From assembly GCA_036562765.1 (NCBI GenBank), contig DATCJO010000170.1, positions 8,297-72,296 of the forward strand: a stretch of 64,000 bases of DNA. The letters run 5' to 3'. Of the stretch, positions 52,163 through 59,786 are shown piece by piece. The translations under genes were made by a program, and so were the position numbers. Numbering within the stretch: position 1 is the stretch's first letter; every line of letters begins with the position of its first letter. This DNA is from JAAYFT01 sp036562765. GTDB taxonomy: Bacteria; Bacillota; Clostridia; Tissierellales; Tissierellaceae. The notes under the pieces are model-generated. The model worked only from the letters and a program-made list of their open reading frames with translations, did no database searches and was not told the DNA's origin.

Positions 52163-52402
52163 TTAGTTTTTATTAGAATATGGCTCTACCAGTACCTGCG
52201 ATGCCAGTCCTCGGCCTAGAGCGAGCTTGTTTCCTGATATATTTAAAATAAGTGGCCCAAAGTCGTTCTTTACCACTTTAACAACAGCATTTTTATACAA
52301 TCCCAATTCATACAATCTTTTATTAACCCTTCCGTTTTGTAGAATCCCTTTTATCCTTCCGTATTCATTAGGTTTCAAGTTGGATAGGTACATGTAGGCC
52401 AT
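52163..52402 (-). CDS. feoA: ferrous iron transport protein A
   Basis: 79 residues with the SH3-like FeoA fold: VNKRLYELGLYKNAVVKVVK and GNKLALGRGLASQVLVEPY. It is thought to assist FeoB in the cytoplasm. The start is ATG 52402, 9 nt behind GGAGG; the ATG at 52411 directly abuts that SD and is less likely. It is the first gene of the feo operon, 29 nt before feoB. Confidence 0.93.
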   Translation of the reverse strand: MAYMYLSNLKPNEYGRIKGILQNGRVNKRLYELGLYKNAVVKVVKNDFGPLILNISGNKLALGRGLASQVLVEPYSNKN

Positions 52403-52433
52403 TACAATCATCCTCCAATAAACTCAAAGAAAT

Positions 52434-52448
52434 TGATAATCATTATCA
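52434..52448 (-). promoter_or_regulatory. Fur box of the feo operon
   Basis: TGATAATCATTATCA is a perfect 7-1-7 palindrome matching the Fur consensus core. It lies just downstream of the -10 region and upstream of feoA, where bound Fe-Fur would block transcription. Confidence 0.9.
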
Positions 52449-52460
52449 TTTAGCAATTTT

Positions 52461-52489
52461 ATTATAATATATTTTGTAAATAAATACAA
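52461..52489 (-). promoter_or_regulatory. promoter of feoABC
   Basis: On the minus strand TTGTAT (52489-52484) and TATAAT (52466-52461) with exactly 17-nt spacing, followed by the Fur box. Confidence 0.75.
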
Positions 52490-52511
52490 TAGTTTAAATC
52501 ATTTTTTTGAC

Positions 52512-52545
52512 AAGGTTCTTTATTTTTTAAAATCTAAAGAACCTT
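52512..52545. promoter_or_regulatory. 11-bp inverted repeat upstream of the flavin-reductase gene
   Basis: AAGGTTCTTTA (52512-52522) and TAAAGAACCTT (52535-52545) form perfect arms with a 12-nt spacer. It has no T tract on either side, so it is more likely a regulator site than a terminator. It lies 75-108 bp upstream of the next promoter. Confidence 0.35.
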
Positions 52546-52619
52546 TAGTGAGTTCTTATATTTATAAACAAAAATGAAAATAAAGTGAATTTTACAATAC
52601 AATATCTTAATTATACAAA

Positions 52620-52648
52620 TTGTTAATAAAATACCAAACTGTTATAAT
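52620..52648 (+). promoter_or_regulatory. promoter of the flavin-reductase gene
   Basis: TTGTTA (52620-52625) and TATAAT (52643-52648), 17-nt spacing, 43 nt upstream of the start. Confidence 0.75.
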
Positions 52649-52690
52649 GTAGAAAAATGTAAAAAAACATTAACAAAGGAGATGACAACT

Positions 52691-54910
52691 ATGAAGAAGA
52701 AATTGTCTGTAGCAATGGCCATATTGTTATCATTGTTATTAGTTTTATCAGGATGTAAATCAAATGATAAAAATCAAAGCCAAAAGCAGACAGGTTCTAA
52801 TGAAAAGCTAGTTTTAACTTCAAGTGCCCAAGGATTTGGCGGAGAAGTGGTAGTTACTTTAACAATTCAAGATGGAAAGCTAATTTCTGTAGAGGCAAAG
52901 GGAGAAAAAGAAACAGAAAGTATAGGTGGTAAGGCGTTAGAAATTTTGCCTGAAAGAATGGTACAAGCTAATTCTGTTAATGTTGATATAGTATCAGGTG
53001 CTACAATGACTTCTAATGCCATCATTGAAGCAGCAAAAAAAGCGTTAGAGGAAGCAAATATTGAGCTAGTTAAAGCAGAACAAACTAAAAAGGCATTGAA
53101 TTTTACTCCAGGTACATATGTAGGTCAAGCATATGGAAAATGGGATCAATACAGCAAAGAAGGACTAAGGTTTGGTGTAGAAGCTCCTATAACACCAATG
53201 AAAGCCACAGTTGTAGTAGATAGTGATAAAATTGTATCAATAGAAATCAGTGATATATCTGAAACTCCAGGATATTATGAACCAGTACTTGAATTTATGA
53301 TTCCAGATATAATTAAATATCAAAGCTTGGCAGTTGATGTTGTTGCTGGATGTACAGAAACAAGTATGGGAGTATTAAAAGCTGTAGAAGAAGCTCTAGT
53401 AAAAGCGGGAGCATCTAAAGAAGATCTATATGCTCCTATTGAGAGAAGCACAGAAACTGAAGAATATCATACAGATATTGTTGTTGTAGGTGCAGGTGGA
53501 AGTGGTACAGCTGCAGCTTTAACAGCAATTGAAGCAGGAGCAAAAGTCGTCATTTTGGAAAAGACTGGTAAGGTAGGAGGAATGAGTGTATTATCTACTG
53601 GATTTATTGCACCAGAAAGTAAAGCTCAAAAAGAAGCTGGCTCTACTGTAACAGTTAAACAATTATTTGATGAATTTGTTAACTACAATTATGGAACAGC
53701 TAATAATCTACTAGTTAAAACAATATTAGAAAAAGCAGGGGAAACTGCAGATTGGCTAATAGAACATGGTTACAAAGTTAAACCAAGTCCAAATGGAGTA
53801 ACTCTAGATACTGGAAAAGGACAAGATAAGATAGATAATCTATATAAGAATTATATTTTAAAAGATCCTAATAGTAAGCTTTTATTAAGGACAAGAGCAG
53901 AGGAGCTAATATTTGATGAAAATAACAAAATAATAGGAGTTCGTGCTAGAAAGCAAGACGGAACAACAGTAAATGTTTATGCTGATGCAGTAATTATAGC
54001 CACAGGCGGATTTGGCGGAAACAAAGAGATGTTGAAAGAATATACACATTCAGATAGATATTGGTTATCTGGTCTTCATGCTTCTAGTGGTGATGGTATA
54101 AAAATGGCTCTATCTGCAGGTGCAGCTTTATCCCCTGAATTGTTCCCACATATTACAGAATTTGCTGCCAATGCAGATGTAGATTACAATGATTATTACT
54201 ATAAATATTTGAATTATGCAGGATTATTGCAATTAGATACAAATGGCAGAAGGTTTATGAATGAAGAATGGTGTTTAACTCAACCTTTGGCAAAAGGTGC
54301 AGCTTCCATAAGAACTGTTGGCTCATTCTGGGTAGTATTTGACCAAAAAACATATGATATAATAAAAGAAAAGGGCTTATCAGGATTATTTACAGAAGAA
54401 CAAGTAGATTACTTAATAAAAGAACATAACTGGCGTTCAAGGGCATTGGACCCATTTGGAGAATTAATGGAAATAGAATTTAACCGTGCAAATGAAGTAG
54501 GAGCAGCTTATAAGGCAGATACCCTAGAAGAATTAGGCAAAAAGTGCGGATTTAATATGGAAGAATATATGGCACAAATGGAAAGATACCTATCCTATAT
54601 AGAAAAAGGCGTTGATGAAGAATTTAATAAAGACCCAATGTTCTTAATACCAATTGAAGAAGGACCATTTTATGCTGTAAGAATGGAACCTGCCATATTT
54701 GGTACATTAGGCGGAATTAGAGTAGATGAAAAGATGCGTGTTTTAGATGAAAACTTAAAACCAATAGAAGGATTATATGCAGCAGGACAAGATGCAGGTG
54801 GAATGTATGGATACCCATATTATGAAACTCCTGGTACTACACAAGGATATGCTTATACCTCTGGTAGGATTGCAGGAGAACAAGCAGTAGAGTATATTAA
54901 GGGGAAATAA
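52691..54910 (+). CDS. lipoprotein flavoprotein reductase (FMN_bind x2 + FAD fumarate-reductase-like domain)
   Basis: 739 residues. Signal peptide with lipobox LSGC (Cys about residue 22). Two FMN-binding domains: the first has the flavinylation motif DIVSGATMTSNA; the second has DVVAGCTETSMG, a variant with Cys in place of Ala. The FAD domain begins DIVVVGAGGSGTAAALTAI and shows GGFGGNKEML and TTQGYAYTSGRIAGEQA. This matches extracytoplasmic flavocytochrome-c-like reductases (urocanate, fumarate or methacrylate type), which use covalent FMN added by ApbE; no apbE or heme-binding motif is nearby. The terminal acceptor cannot be named. ATG 52691 is chosen over 52682, which touches the SD. Confidence 0.9.
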   Translation: MKKKLSVAMAILLSLLLVLSGCKSNDKNQSQKQTGSNEKLVLTSSAQGFGGEVVVTLTIQDGKLISVEAKGEKETESIGGKALEILPERMVQANSVNVDIVSGATMTSNAIIEAAKKALEEANIELVKAEQTKKALNFTPGTYVGQAYGKWDQYSKEGLRFGVEAPITPMKATVVVDSDKIVSIEISDISETPGYYEPVLEFMIPDIIKYQSLAVDVVAGCTETSMGVLKAVEEALVKAGASKEDLYAPIERSTETEEYHTDIVVVGAGGSGTAAALTAIEAGAKVVILEKTGKVGGMSVLSTGFIAPESKAQKEAGSTVTVKQLFDEFVNYNYGTANNLLVKTILEKAGETADWLIEHGYKVKPSPNGVTLDTGKGQDKIDNLYKNYILKDPNSKLLLRTRAEELIFDENNKIIGVRARKQDGTTVNVYADAVIIATGGFGGNKEMLKEYTHSDRYWLSGLHASSGDGIKMALSAGAALSPELFPHITEFAANADVDYNDYYYKYLNYAGLLQLDTNGRRFMNEEWCLTQPLAKGAASIRTVGSFWVVFDQKTYDIIKEKGLSGLFTEEQVDYLIKEHNWRSRALDPFGELMEIEFNRANEVGAAYKADTLEELGKKCGFNMEEYMAQMERYLSYIEKGVDEEFNKDPMFLIPIEEGPFYAVRMEPAIFGTLGGIRVDEKMRVLDENLKPIEGLYAAGQDAGGMYGYPYYETPGTTQGYAYTSGRIAGEQAVEYIKGK

Positions 54911-54915
54911 AGTAT

Positions 54916-54947
54916 CTAGAGGTTCCATTTTGGAACCTCTAGTTTTA
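54916..54947 (+). terminator. terminator after the flavin-reductase gene
   Basis: Perfect 12-bp stem (54916-54927 with 54931-54942), then TTTTAA. Confidence 0.85.
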
Positions 54948-54972
54948 ACTTTAACTATTTGAGGTGGAATAG

Positions 54973-55521
54973 ATGGATATTACTCTGTCCAAGGATAGAT
55001 ATGATGCAATAGTATCTTATGCTAGAAGTAATATGCTTAATTTAATAGCTACTGGTTCTCCAGCTTCTTCTGTTTTTCGTGGACAAGAAAGAACCGGAAT
55101 AAAACTTACTGATAATCCAGCTCATTTTTGCTTATATGTAACGGGAAAAGATGAAAAATTTCTTTATTCAATAGGGAAGAACAAGCATGATAATGTTGAT
55201 ATTTTTAATAGAATCTGTGCTGGTTTAAGAGAGTTAAAAGACGCAAGATGCTATAAACTTGAGCCTTTCTATCACAATGTTACAAAACAGCCTATAATAT
55301 TAATTAATATCCCTGAAAATGATAATGAAGCTACAAGAAAGAAACTATTTAATGATATAAATGAAGTAGCTAACAATGCTTATAAACTACAGCTAGGCGA
55401 ACTCTTTGACAACAATAAAATAATCTCAGCAGTAACGGAAGATTTTCGCGATTTTGGAATAAAAGTAAGGGAAAGTTTTGATTTAGCAGTGAAATATGTA
55501 AATGAGTATAATTTTTCTTAA
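54973..55521 (+). CDS. protein of unknown function upstream of an AraC regulator
   Basis: 182 residues, soluble, no signal peptide or membrane span. It starts MDITLSKDRYDAIVSYARSN with GAGGTGG upstream. Mid-region FCLYVTGKDEKFLYSIGKNK and CYKLEPFYHNVTKQPIILIN suggest an alpha/beta fold, but I cannot assign a family. It lies between the flavin reductase (terminator between) and the AraC-type gene (29-nt gap), so it probably shares a transcript with the regulator and might be its sensor partner. Confidence 0.75.
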   Translation: MDITLSKDRYDAIVSYARSNMLNLIATGSPASSVFRGQERTGIKLTDNPAHFCLYVTGKDEKFLYSIGKNKHDNVDIFNRICAGLRELKDARCYKLEPFYHNVTKQPIILINIPENDNEATRKKLFNDINEVANNAYKLQLGELFDNNKIISAVTEDFRDFGIKVRESFDLAVKYVNEYNFS

Positions 55522-55550
55522 AAGAACATAACATAATAGATGATAAGATA

Positions 55551-56252
55551 ATGAAATTGAAGAGGGAAAATTTAGATGACTACTCAATTATAATACAAAT
55601 ATCAGTTTTAAAAGAATCAGTTGATAATTATAAATTAGACAATATAGAAAAAGAATTACATACATTATTCATAAAAAAGATTAAACCTACATTTATGATT
55701 GAAAGATGTATTTATGCAATTAATTTGCTGAATGAATTGCTTCATCAATATGAGTCTATATTAGGTATTGGTTTTAATGAAATAAGAATAGAAGACTTTC
55801 TTTTTATTGAAGATTTAGAAAAGGAAGCAGTAAATATATTTAAAAAAGTAAGCACTGAACTATATAATAAAATGTTAAAGAGAAGTTGTGAGATAAATAA
55901 GGTTAAACAGATAATTGATAAAAACTTCCATGAAGAATTGCCAATTGAGAGCATAGCTAATTATATAGGCTATAATAAGAACTATTTGTGTAAGAAGTTT
56001 AAAAGTGAAATGGGTATTACTATAAATCAGTATCGCAATTTAATTAGAATTGCAAATGCTAGACAATTATTAATTGATACTGATAAGTCCATAGAAGAAA
56101 TAGCTTATTGCTGTGGATTTAAAAATGTAACTTACTTCAGGACTTTTTTTAAGAAAAATACAGGGTTAACACCATCTGTATTTAGAGAATATTATTCTTT
56201 CAAAAAGGAACAATACGATAGTTACAATCTTGATTCTTATGAAAAAGTTTGA
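55551..56252 (+). CDS. AraC-family transcriptional regulator
   Basis: 233 residues. The C-terminal ~100 residues form the double HTH: LPIESIANYIGYNKNYLCKK with FKSEMGITINQYRNLIRIAN, and IEEIAYCCGFKNVTYFRTFF with KKNTGLTPSVFREYY. The N-terminal helical part (ILGIGFNEIRIEDFLFIEDL) is not a recognised sugar-binding domain. The start lacks a strong SD. It could control the flavin-reductase gene or the adjacent unknown gene; an 11-bp inverted repeat upstream of the reductase is a candidate target (inference). Confidence 0.9.
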   Translation: MKLKRENLDDYSIIIQISVLKESVDNYKLDNIEKELHTLFIKKIKPTFMIERCIYAINLLNELLHQYESILGIGFNEIRIEDFLFIEDLEKEAVNIFKKVSTELYNKMLKRSCEINKVKQIIDKNFHEELPIESIANYIGYNKNYLCKKFKSEMGITINQYRNLIRIANARQLLIDTDKSIEEIAYCCGFKNVTYFRTFFKKNTGLTPSVFREYYSFKKEQYDSYNLDSYEKV

Positions 56253-56289
56253 TGGTATAAACTTAATTATATCTTTAATTAAGAAAAAT

Positions 56290-56312
56290 AGAGATTAATC
56301 TCTTTTTTTTAT
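56290..56312 (+). terminator. short hairpin and T run after the AraC gene
   Basis: AGAGATTAATCTCT is self-complementary and is followed by eight T. Short stem, moderate terminator. Confidence 0.65.
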
Positions 56313-56345
56313 ATTTTAAAAGGAAACTGACAAAAAATAAATCTG

Positions 56346-56374
56346 TTGACAAATAATGAAATAGGATTTATAAT
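56346..56374 (+). promoter_or_regulatory. promoter of the copper operon
   Basis: TTGACA (56346-56351) and TATAAT (56369-56374) with 17-nt spacing, a full consensus promoter that needs repression. Confidence 0.9.
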
Positions 56375-56380
56375 ATAGTC

Positions 56381-56403
56381 ACACCCCGAGGGGGAGGGGG
56401 TAT
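56381..56403 (+). promoter_or_regulatory. CsoR operator
   Basis: ACACCCCGAGGGGGAGGGGGTAT, a GC-rich pseudo-palindrome in an AT-rich region, located right behind the -10 box at the likely transcription start. CsoR operators have the same C-run/G-run design; CsoR is encoded at the end of this operon. Confidence 0.8.
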
Positions 56404-56419
56404 TAAAAGGAGTGATAGT

Positions 56420-58792
56420 ATGTCAATCAAAAAGGTAAGTATAGATGTTCAAGGCATGACCTGTGCAGCTTGCTCTGCAAGAATAGAAAAAGCTTTAAAC
56501 AAGCTGGATGGCGTCATAGCTACCAATGTAAATTTGGTCTCCAATAAAGCCAATGTTGAATTTGATTCTGATAAGGTTAAGGCAGTTGATTTAGTTAGAA
56601 CTATAGAAAAAACTGGATATGAGGTTCCTTTGGTTAAAAGGACTCTCTTAGTAGAAGGCATGACCTGTGCAGCCTGCTCTGCAAGGATAGAGAAGGTTTT
56701 AAATAGATTAGATGGAGTTACAAAAGCTACAGTAAATTTATCAACCAATAAAGCAGTTGTTGAATTTCCATCAGGAATTATTGAAGATGAAACTTTGGTA
56801 AAAGCCATAGAAAAGGCTGGATATAAGGCAGAAATAGAAGTTGAAAGGGATTTAGACAGAGAAAAGGAATTGAGAGAAAAGGAAATAAAATCCCTAAAGA
56901 CCTCGTTTATTATTTCAGCAATTTTAAGCGTACCTTTGTTTTCAGCAATGTTCTTCCACATGGCAGGACTTCATACTATTCTTTCTAATGGATGGTTCCA
57001 ACTAGCCCTTGCTACTCCAGTACAATTTATTATTGGGTACAGGTTCTACAGGGGAGCCTATAATTCCCTAAGAGGTGGTGGAGCCAACATGGATGTTCTT
57101 GTTTCCATGGGGACTTCTGCAGCATATTTCTACAGCGTATATAACCTAATAAAGGGAGTTCATGAATATTATTTTGAAGCTTCAGCAGTTATCATAACCC
57201 TTGTACTCTTAGGCAAGACCTTCGAGGCCATAGCCAAAGGGAAGACATCTGAGGCTATAAAGAAGCTCATGGGACTTCAGCCAAAAACTGCGAAGGTAAT
57301 TAGGGATGGAAAAGAAGTAGATATACCTATAGAAAAAGTAGAAATTGGAGATATTATAGTTGTAAGGCCAGGAGAAAGAATCCCAGTAGATGGCATAATT
57401 GTAGAAGGGAATTCAGCAGTAGATGAATCCATGATTACAGGTGAAAGCATACCTGTAGATAAGTCAAAAGGCGACGAAGTAATAGGCGCAACTATAAATA
57501 AGTATGGAACATTCAAATTTGAAGCAACAAAGGTAGGGAAAGATACTGTATTATCTCAAATAATAAAGCTTGTAGAAGATGCTCAAGGCTCAAAAGCACC
57601 AGTTCAAAGGCTAGCAGACAAGATATCAGGCATATTCGTTCCTGTGGTAGTTGCTATAGCAGTTGTTACATTGTTAGCCTTTACCTTAATTAAAGGGGAC
57701 TTTAACACAGGTCTTATAAATGCAGTAGCAGTTTTGGTAATTGCTTGCCCATGCGCACTAGGATTAGCTACACCAACAGCCATCATGGTTGGTACAGGTA
57801 AAGGCGCAGAAAAGGGAATTCTAATTAAATCTGGAGAACATCTTGAAAGGGCCCATAAGATTGACACCATAATATTTGACAAGACAGGTACAATAACTAA
57901 AGGAGAACCGGAAGTCACAGATATACTAAGCTTTGAAGGAATAGACGGAGAAGAAGTGTTGAGAGTTGCTGCATCAGTGGAAAAAGTATCTGAGCACCCA
58001 TTGGGGCAAGCTATAGTTAAAAAAGGAGAGGAAGAATCTCTAGAATTAAAAGAGCCTGAAGAATTCGTATCAATACCTGGAAAAGGAATTCAAGCAACTT
58101 TGGAAGGGAAAAGAGTGCTTATTGGAAATAGAAAGCTTATGCAAGACAATGGCATTTCCATAGAAGCAGGAGAAGATGATTTGTTGAGGCTTGAAGAAGA
58201 AGGAAAAACTGCAATGTTAATTGCCATAGATGGCAATTTAAGAGGCATTATAGCAGTTGCTGATAAAATAAAGGAAACATCTAAGGACGCCATAGAAAAG
58301 CTTAAGTCTATGGGATTAGAAGTATATATGATAACTGGTGATAATGAAAGAACTGCTAGGGCAATAGCCAAAGAAGTGGGTATTACAAATGTTTTAGCAG
58401 AAGTTTTGCCTGAAAACAAAGCAGAGGTAGTTGAAAAGATTAAAAGCGAAGGGAAAAAAGTAGGAATGGTTGGAGATGGAATTAATGACGCACCAGCTTT
58501 GGCAGCAGCTGATGTAGGGTTTGCCATTGGAACAGGTACTGATGTGGCCATAGAAGCAGCAGACATTACCCTAATGCGAGGAGATTTGCAAGGAGTAGTA
58601 ACAGCCATTAGGCTTAGCCACAGGACCATGAGGACCATAAAGCAAAATCTATTCTGGGCGTTTTTCTACAACAGCATTGGAATACCATTTGCAGCTTTGG
58701 GATTATTAAATCCAATGATAGCAGGTGCAGCTATGGCATTTAGTTCAGTTTCAGTAGTAACAAATTCTTTAAGGCTAAGAAAGTTTAATTAA
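56420..58792 (+). CDS. copA: copper-exporting P1B-type ATPase
   Basis: 790 residues. Two N-terminal heavy-metal-associated domains, each with GMTCAACSARIEK (residues about 12 and 80), followed by eight membrane helices including CPC in IACPCALGLATP (about 443), the phosphorylation motif DKTGTITKGE (about 487), HPLG (about 526) and GDGINDAPALAAADVG (about 685). It pumps Cu+ out of the cytosol. The ATG has AAGGAGTG upstream. The repeat copy D lies between its stop and copZ, so the three-gene operon carries an element inside it. Confidence 0.96.
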   Translation: MSIKKVSIDVQGMTCAACSARIEKALNKLDGVIATNVNLVSNKANVEFDSDKVKAVDLVRTIEKTGYEVPLVKRTLLVEGMTCAACSARIEKVLNRLDGVTKATVNLSTNKAVVEFPSGIIEDETLVKAIEKAGYKAEIEVERDLDREKELREKEIKSLKTSFIISAILSVPLFSAMFFHMAGLHTILSNGWFQLALATPVQFIIGYRFYRGAYNSLRGGGANMDVLVSMGTSAAYFYSVYNLIKGVHEYYFEASAVIITLVLLGKTFEAIAKGKTSEAIKKLMGLQPKTAKVIRDGKEVDIPIEKVEIGDIIVVRPGERIPVDGIIVEGNSAVDESMITGESIPVDKSKGDEVIGATINKYGTFKFEATKVGKDTVLSQIIKLVEDAQGSKAPVQRLADKISGIFVPVVVAIAVVTLLAFTLIKGDFNTGLINAVAVLVIACPCALGLATPTAIMVGTGKGAEKGILIKSGEHLERAHKIDTIIFDKTGTITKGEPEVTDILSFEGIDGEEVLRVAASVEKVSEHPLGQAIVKKGEEESLELKEPEEFVSIPGKGIQATLEGKRVLIGNRKLMQDNGISIEAGEDDLLRLEEEGKTAMLIAIDGNLRGIIAVADKIKETSKDAIEKLKSMGLEVYMITGDNERTARAIAKEVGITNVLAEVLPENKAEVVEKIKSEGKKVGMVGDGINDAPALAAADVGFAIGTGTDVAIEAADITLMRGDLQGVVTAIRLSHRTMRTIKQNLFWAFFYNSIGIPFAALGLLNPMIAGAAMAFSSVSVVTNSLRLRKFN

Positions 58793-58864
58793 ATTCACAA
58801 TTTGTTTTAATAAACTATGTTGAATTGAGTTTAACTATTAACTTCTAAATAACAATTGTGAATT
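58792..58864. repeat. copy D of the dispersed palindromic repeat, inside the cop operon
   Basis: Perfect 11-bp terminal inverted repeats AATTCACAATT (58792-58802) and AATTGTGAATT (58854-58864), identical to those of copy B, enclosing 51 bp with TTTAACTATTAACTT. Extra family words (GTGCATTG and TTCACTATTA) continue to about 58900. It starts at the last base of the copA stop codon and ends close to copZ. Confidence 0.75.
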
Positions 58865-58919
58865 GTGCATTGACCTAGGGTTTTTAACTATTCACTATTA
58901 AAATTTGGGAGGTAATGCT

Positions 58920-59126
58920 ATGAAAAAAACATTGATAGTTGAAGGTATGTCTTGCAGCCACTGCGAAATGGCAGTTAAAAAGGCAGTTGGAGCTTTGGCA
59001 GGAGTAAAATCTGTTGAAGTTGATTTGAAGACTAAAAAAGTAGAGGTAGAAGGGGAAAATTTAAACGATAATCTAATAAAAGAAGCCATTGAAGAAGCAG
59101 GGTATGATGTTGTAGAAATCAAGTAA
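58920..59126 (+). CDS. copZ: copper chaperone CopZ
   Basis: 68 residues, a single heavy-metal-associated fold: VEGMSCSHCEMAVKKAVGAL with the Cu-binding CSHC, then VKSVEVDLKTKKVEVEG. It carries Cu+ to CopA and to CsoR. GGGAGG lies 7 nt before ATG 58920; a TTG at 58905 overlaps that SD. The gene is followed 12 nt later by csoR. Confidence 0.95.
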   Translation: MKKTLIVEGMSCSHCEMAVKKAVGALAGVKSVEVDLKTKKVEVEGENLNDNLIKEAIEEAGYDVVEIK

Positions 59127-59138
59127 AGGTGTGATTAA

Positions 59139-59408
59139 ATGAATGAAGGCAAGAAAAAGGCAGCAAATATGTTAAAGACAGCAAGAGGACAAATTGACGG
59201 AATAATAAAGATGATAGAGGAAGACAGGTACTGCGTTGATATATCAACTCAGATACTTTCCGCCATAGCGTTGCTCAAAAAAGCCAATATAACTATTTTA
59301 GACAGCCACTTAAAATCATGTGTGGCCACTGCTATCCTTGAAGGAAAAGAACAAGGAGAGGAAAAAATAGAAGAGATTATAAATATAATCGACAAATATA
59401 TAAAATAG
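59139..59408 (+). CDS. csoR: copper-sensing repressor CsoR
   Basis: 89 residues, all-helical DUF156 family. The Cu-binding trio is intact: Cys in DRYCVDIS, His and Cys in LDSHLKSCV. Copper releases the protein from the operator seen before copA. Here the regulator is the last gene (copA-copZ-csoR), whereas in Bacillus it is placed before copZA, so its own level depends on read-through past repeat copy D. Confidence 0.94.
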   Translation: MNEGKKKAANMLKTARGQIDGIIKMIEEDRYCVDISTQILSAIALLKKANITILDSHLKSCVATAILEGKEQGEEKIEEIINIIDKYIK

Positions 59409-59430
59409 GGCTTTACAGCCCTATTTTTTC
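59404..59430 (+). terminator. terminator after csoR
   Basis: Nine-base-pair stem (59404-59412 with 59417-59425), loop TTAC, followed by TTTTT; overlaps the csoR stop codon. Confidence 0.85.
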
Positions 59431-59497
59431 TGGTCTATTAATATTGACATTCTGACCTTTAAAAGACAAAATTATTTGACAATTTGTGCCAAAAATG

Positions 59498-59526
59498 TTG
59501 AAAATTAAGCTTTTTTTTATTATAAT
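59498..59526 (+). promoter_or_regulatory. promoter of the Spo0E-like gene
   Basis: TTGAAA (59498-59503) and TATAAT (59521-59526) with 17-nt spacing, 27 nt before the start. Confidence 0.7.
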
Positions 59527-59553
59527 TAACTAATATAACTATTGGGTGATGAT

Positions 59554-59709
59554 ATGAAAGATAAAATTGATGCTTTAAGAGAGCTCTTACATAGAGCTAT
59601 CGAGGAAAAAGCAGATAAAGAGACAATATTAAAGATTAGCGAGGAGTTAGATAAATTGATTTCAACATACTATAATGATGGAGACGAGAAAATAATATTC
59701 AATGATTAA
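59554..59709 (+). CDS. Spo0E-like sporulation regulatory protein
   Basis: 51 residues, ATG at 59554, GGGTGATG upstream. Its core ILKISEELDKLISTYYND carries the Spo0E-family signature (S-x-x-L-D-x-L-I), preceded by a helix KIDALRELLHRAIEEKAD; both helices form the two-helix hairpin of the family. Spo0E proteins dephosphorylate Spo0A-P and thereby delay sporulation. It has its own promoter, and the DnaJ-like gene 77 nt downstream has separate control. Supports the view that the host makes spores. Confidence 0.85.
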   Translation: MKDKIDALRELLHRAIEEKADKETILKISEELDKLISTYYNDGDEKIIFND

Positions 59710-59745
59710 ATATTATATTAGTAGATTGGGTATATTTATAATTAA

Positions 59746-59762
59746 GGTCAAATAAGGTCAGA
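59746..59762 (+). promoter_or_regulatory. CtsR operator upstream of the DnaJ-like gene
   Basis: GGTCAAA (59746-59752), TAA, GGTCAGA (59756-59762): two heptads in direct repeat with exactly 3 nt between, the CtsR pattern, differing from consensus by one base. It starts 3 nt after a TATAAT (59737-59742), in the position to block transcription. Confidence 0.8.
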
Positions 59763-59786
59763 ATTTTATTTCGAAGGAGCTGTACT

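Noticed and set aside
58090..58638. 182-codon minus-strand open frame inside copA
   Set aside because: Shadow of copA coding sequence, Ser- and Ala-rich as expected for an antisense reading, no SD.
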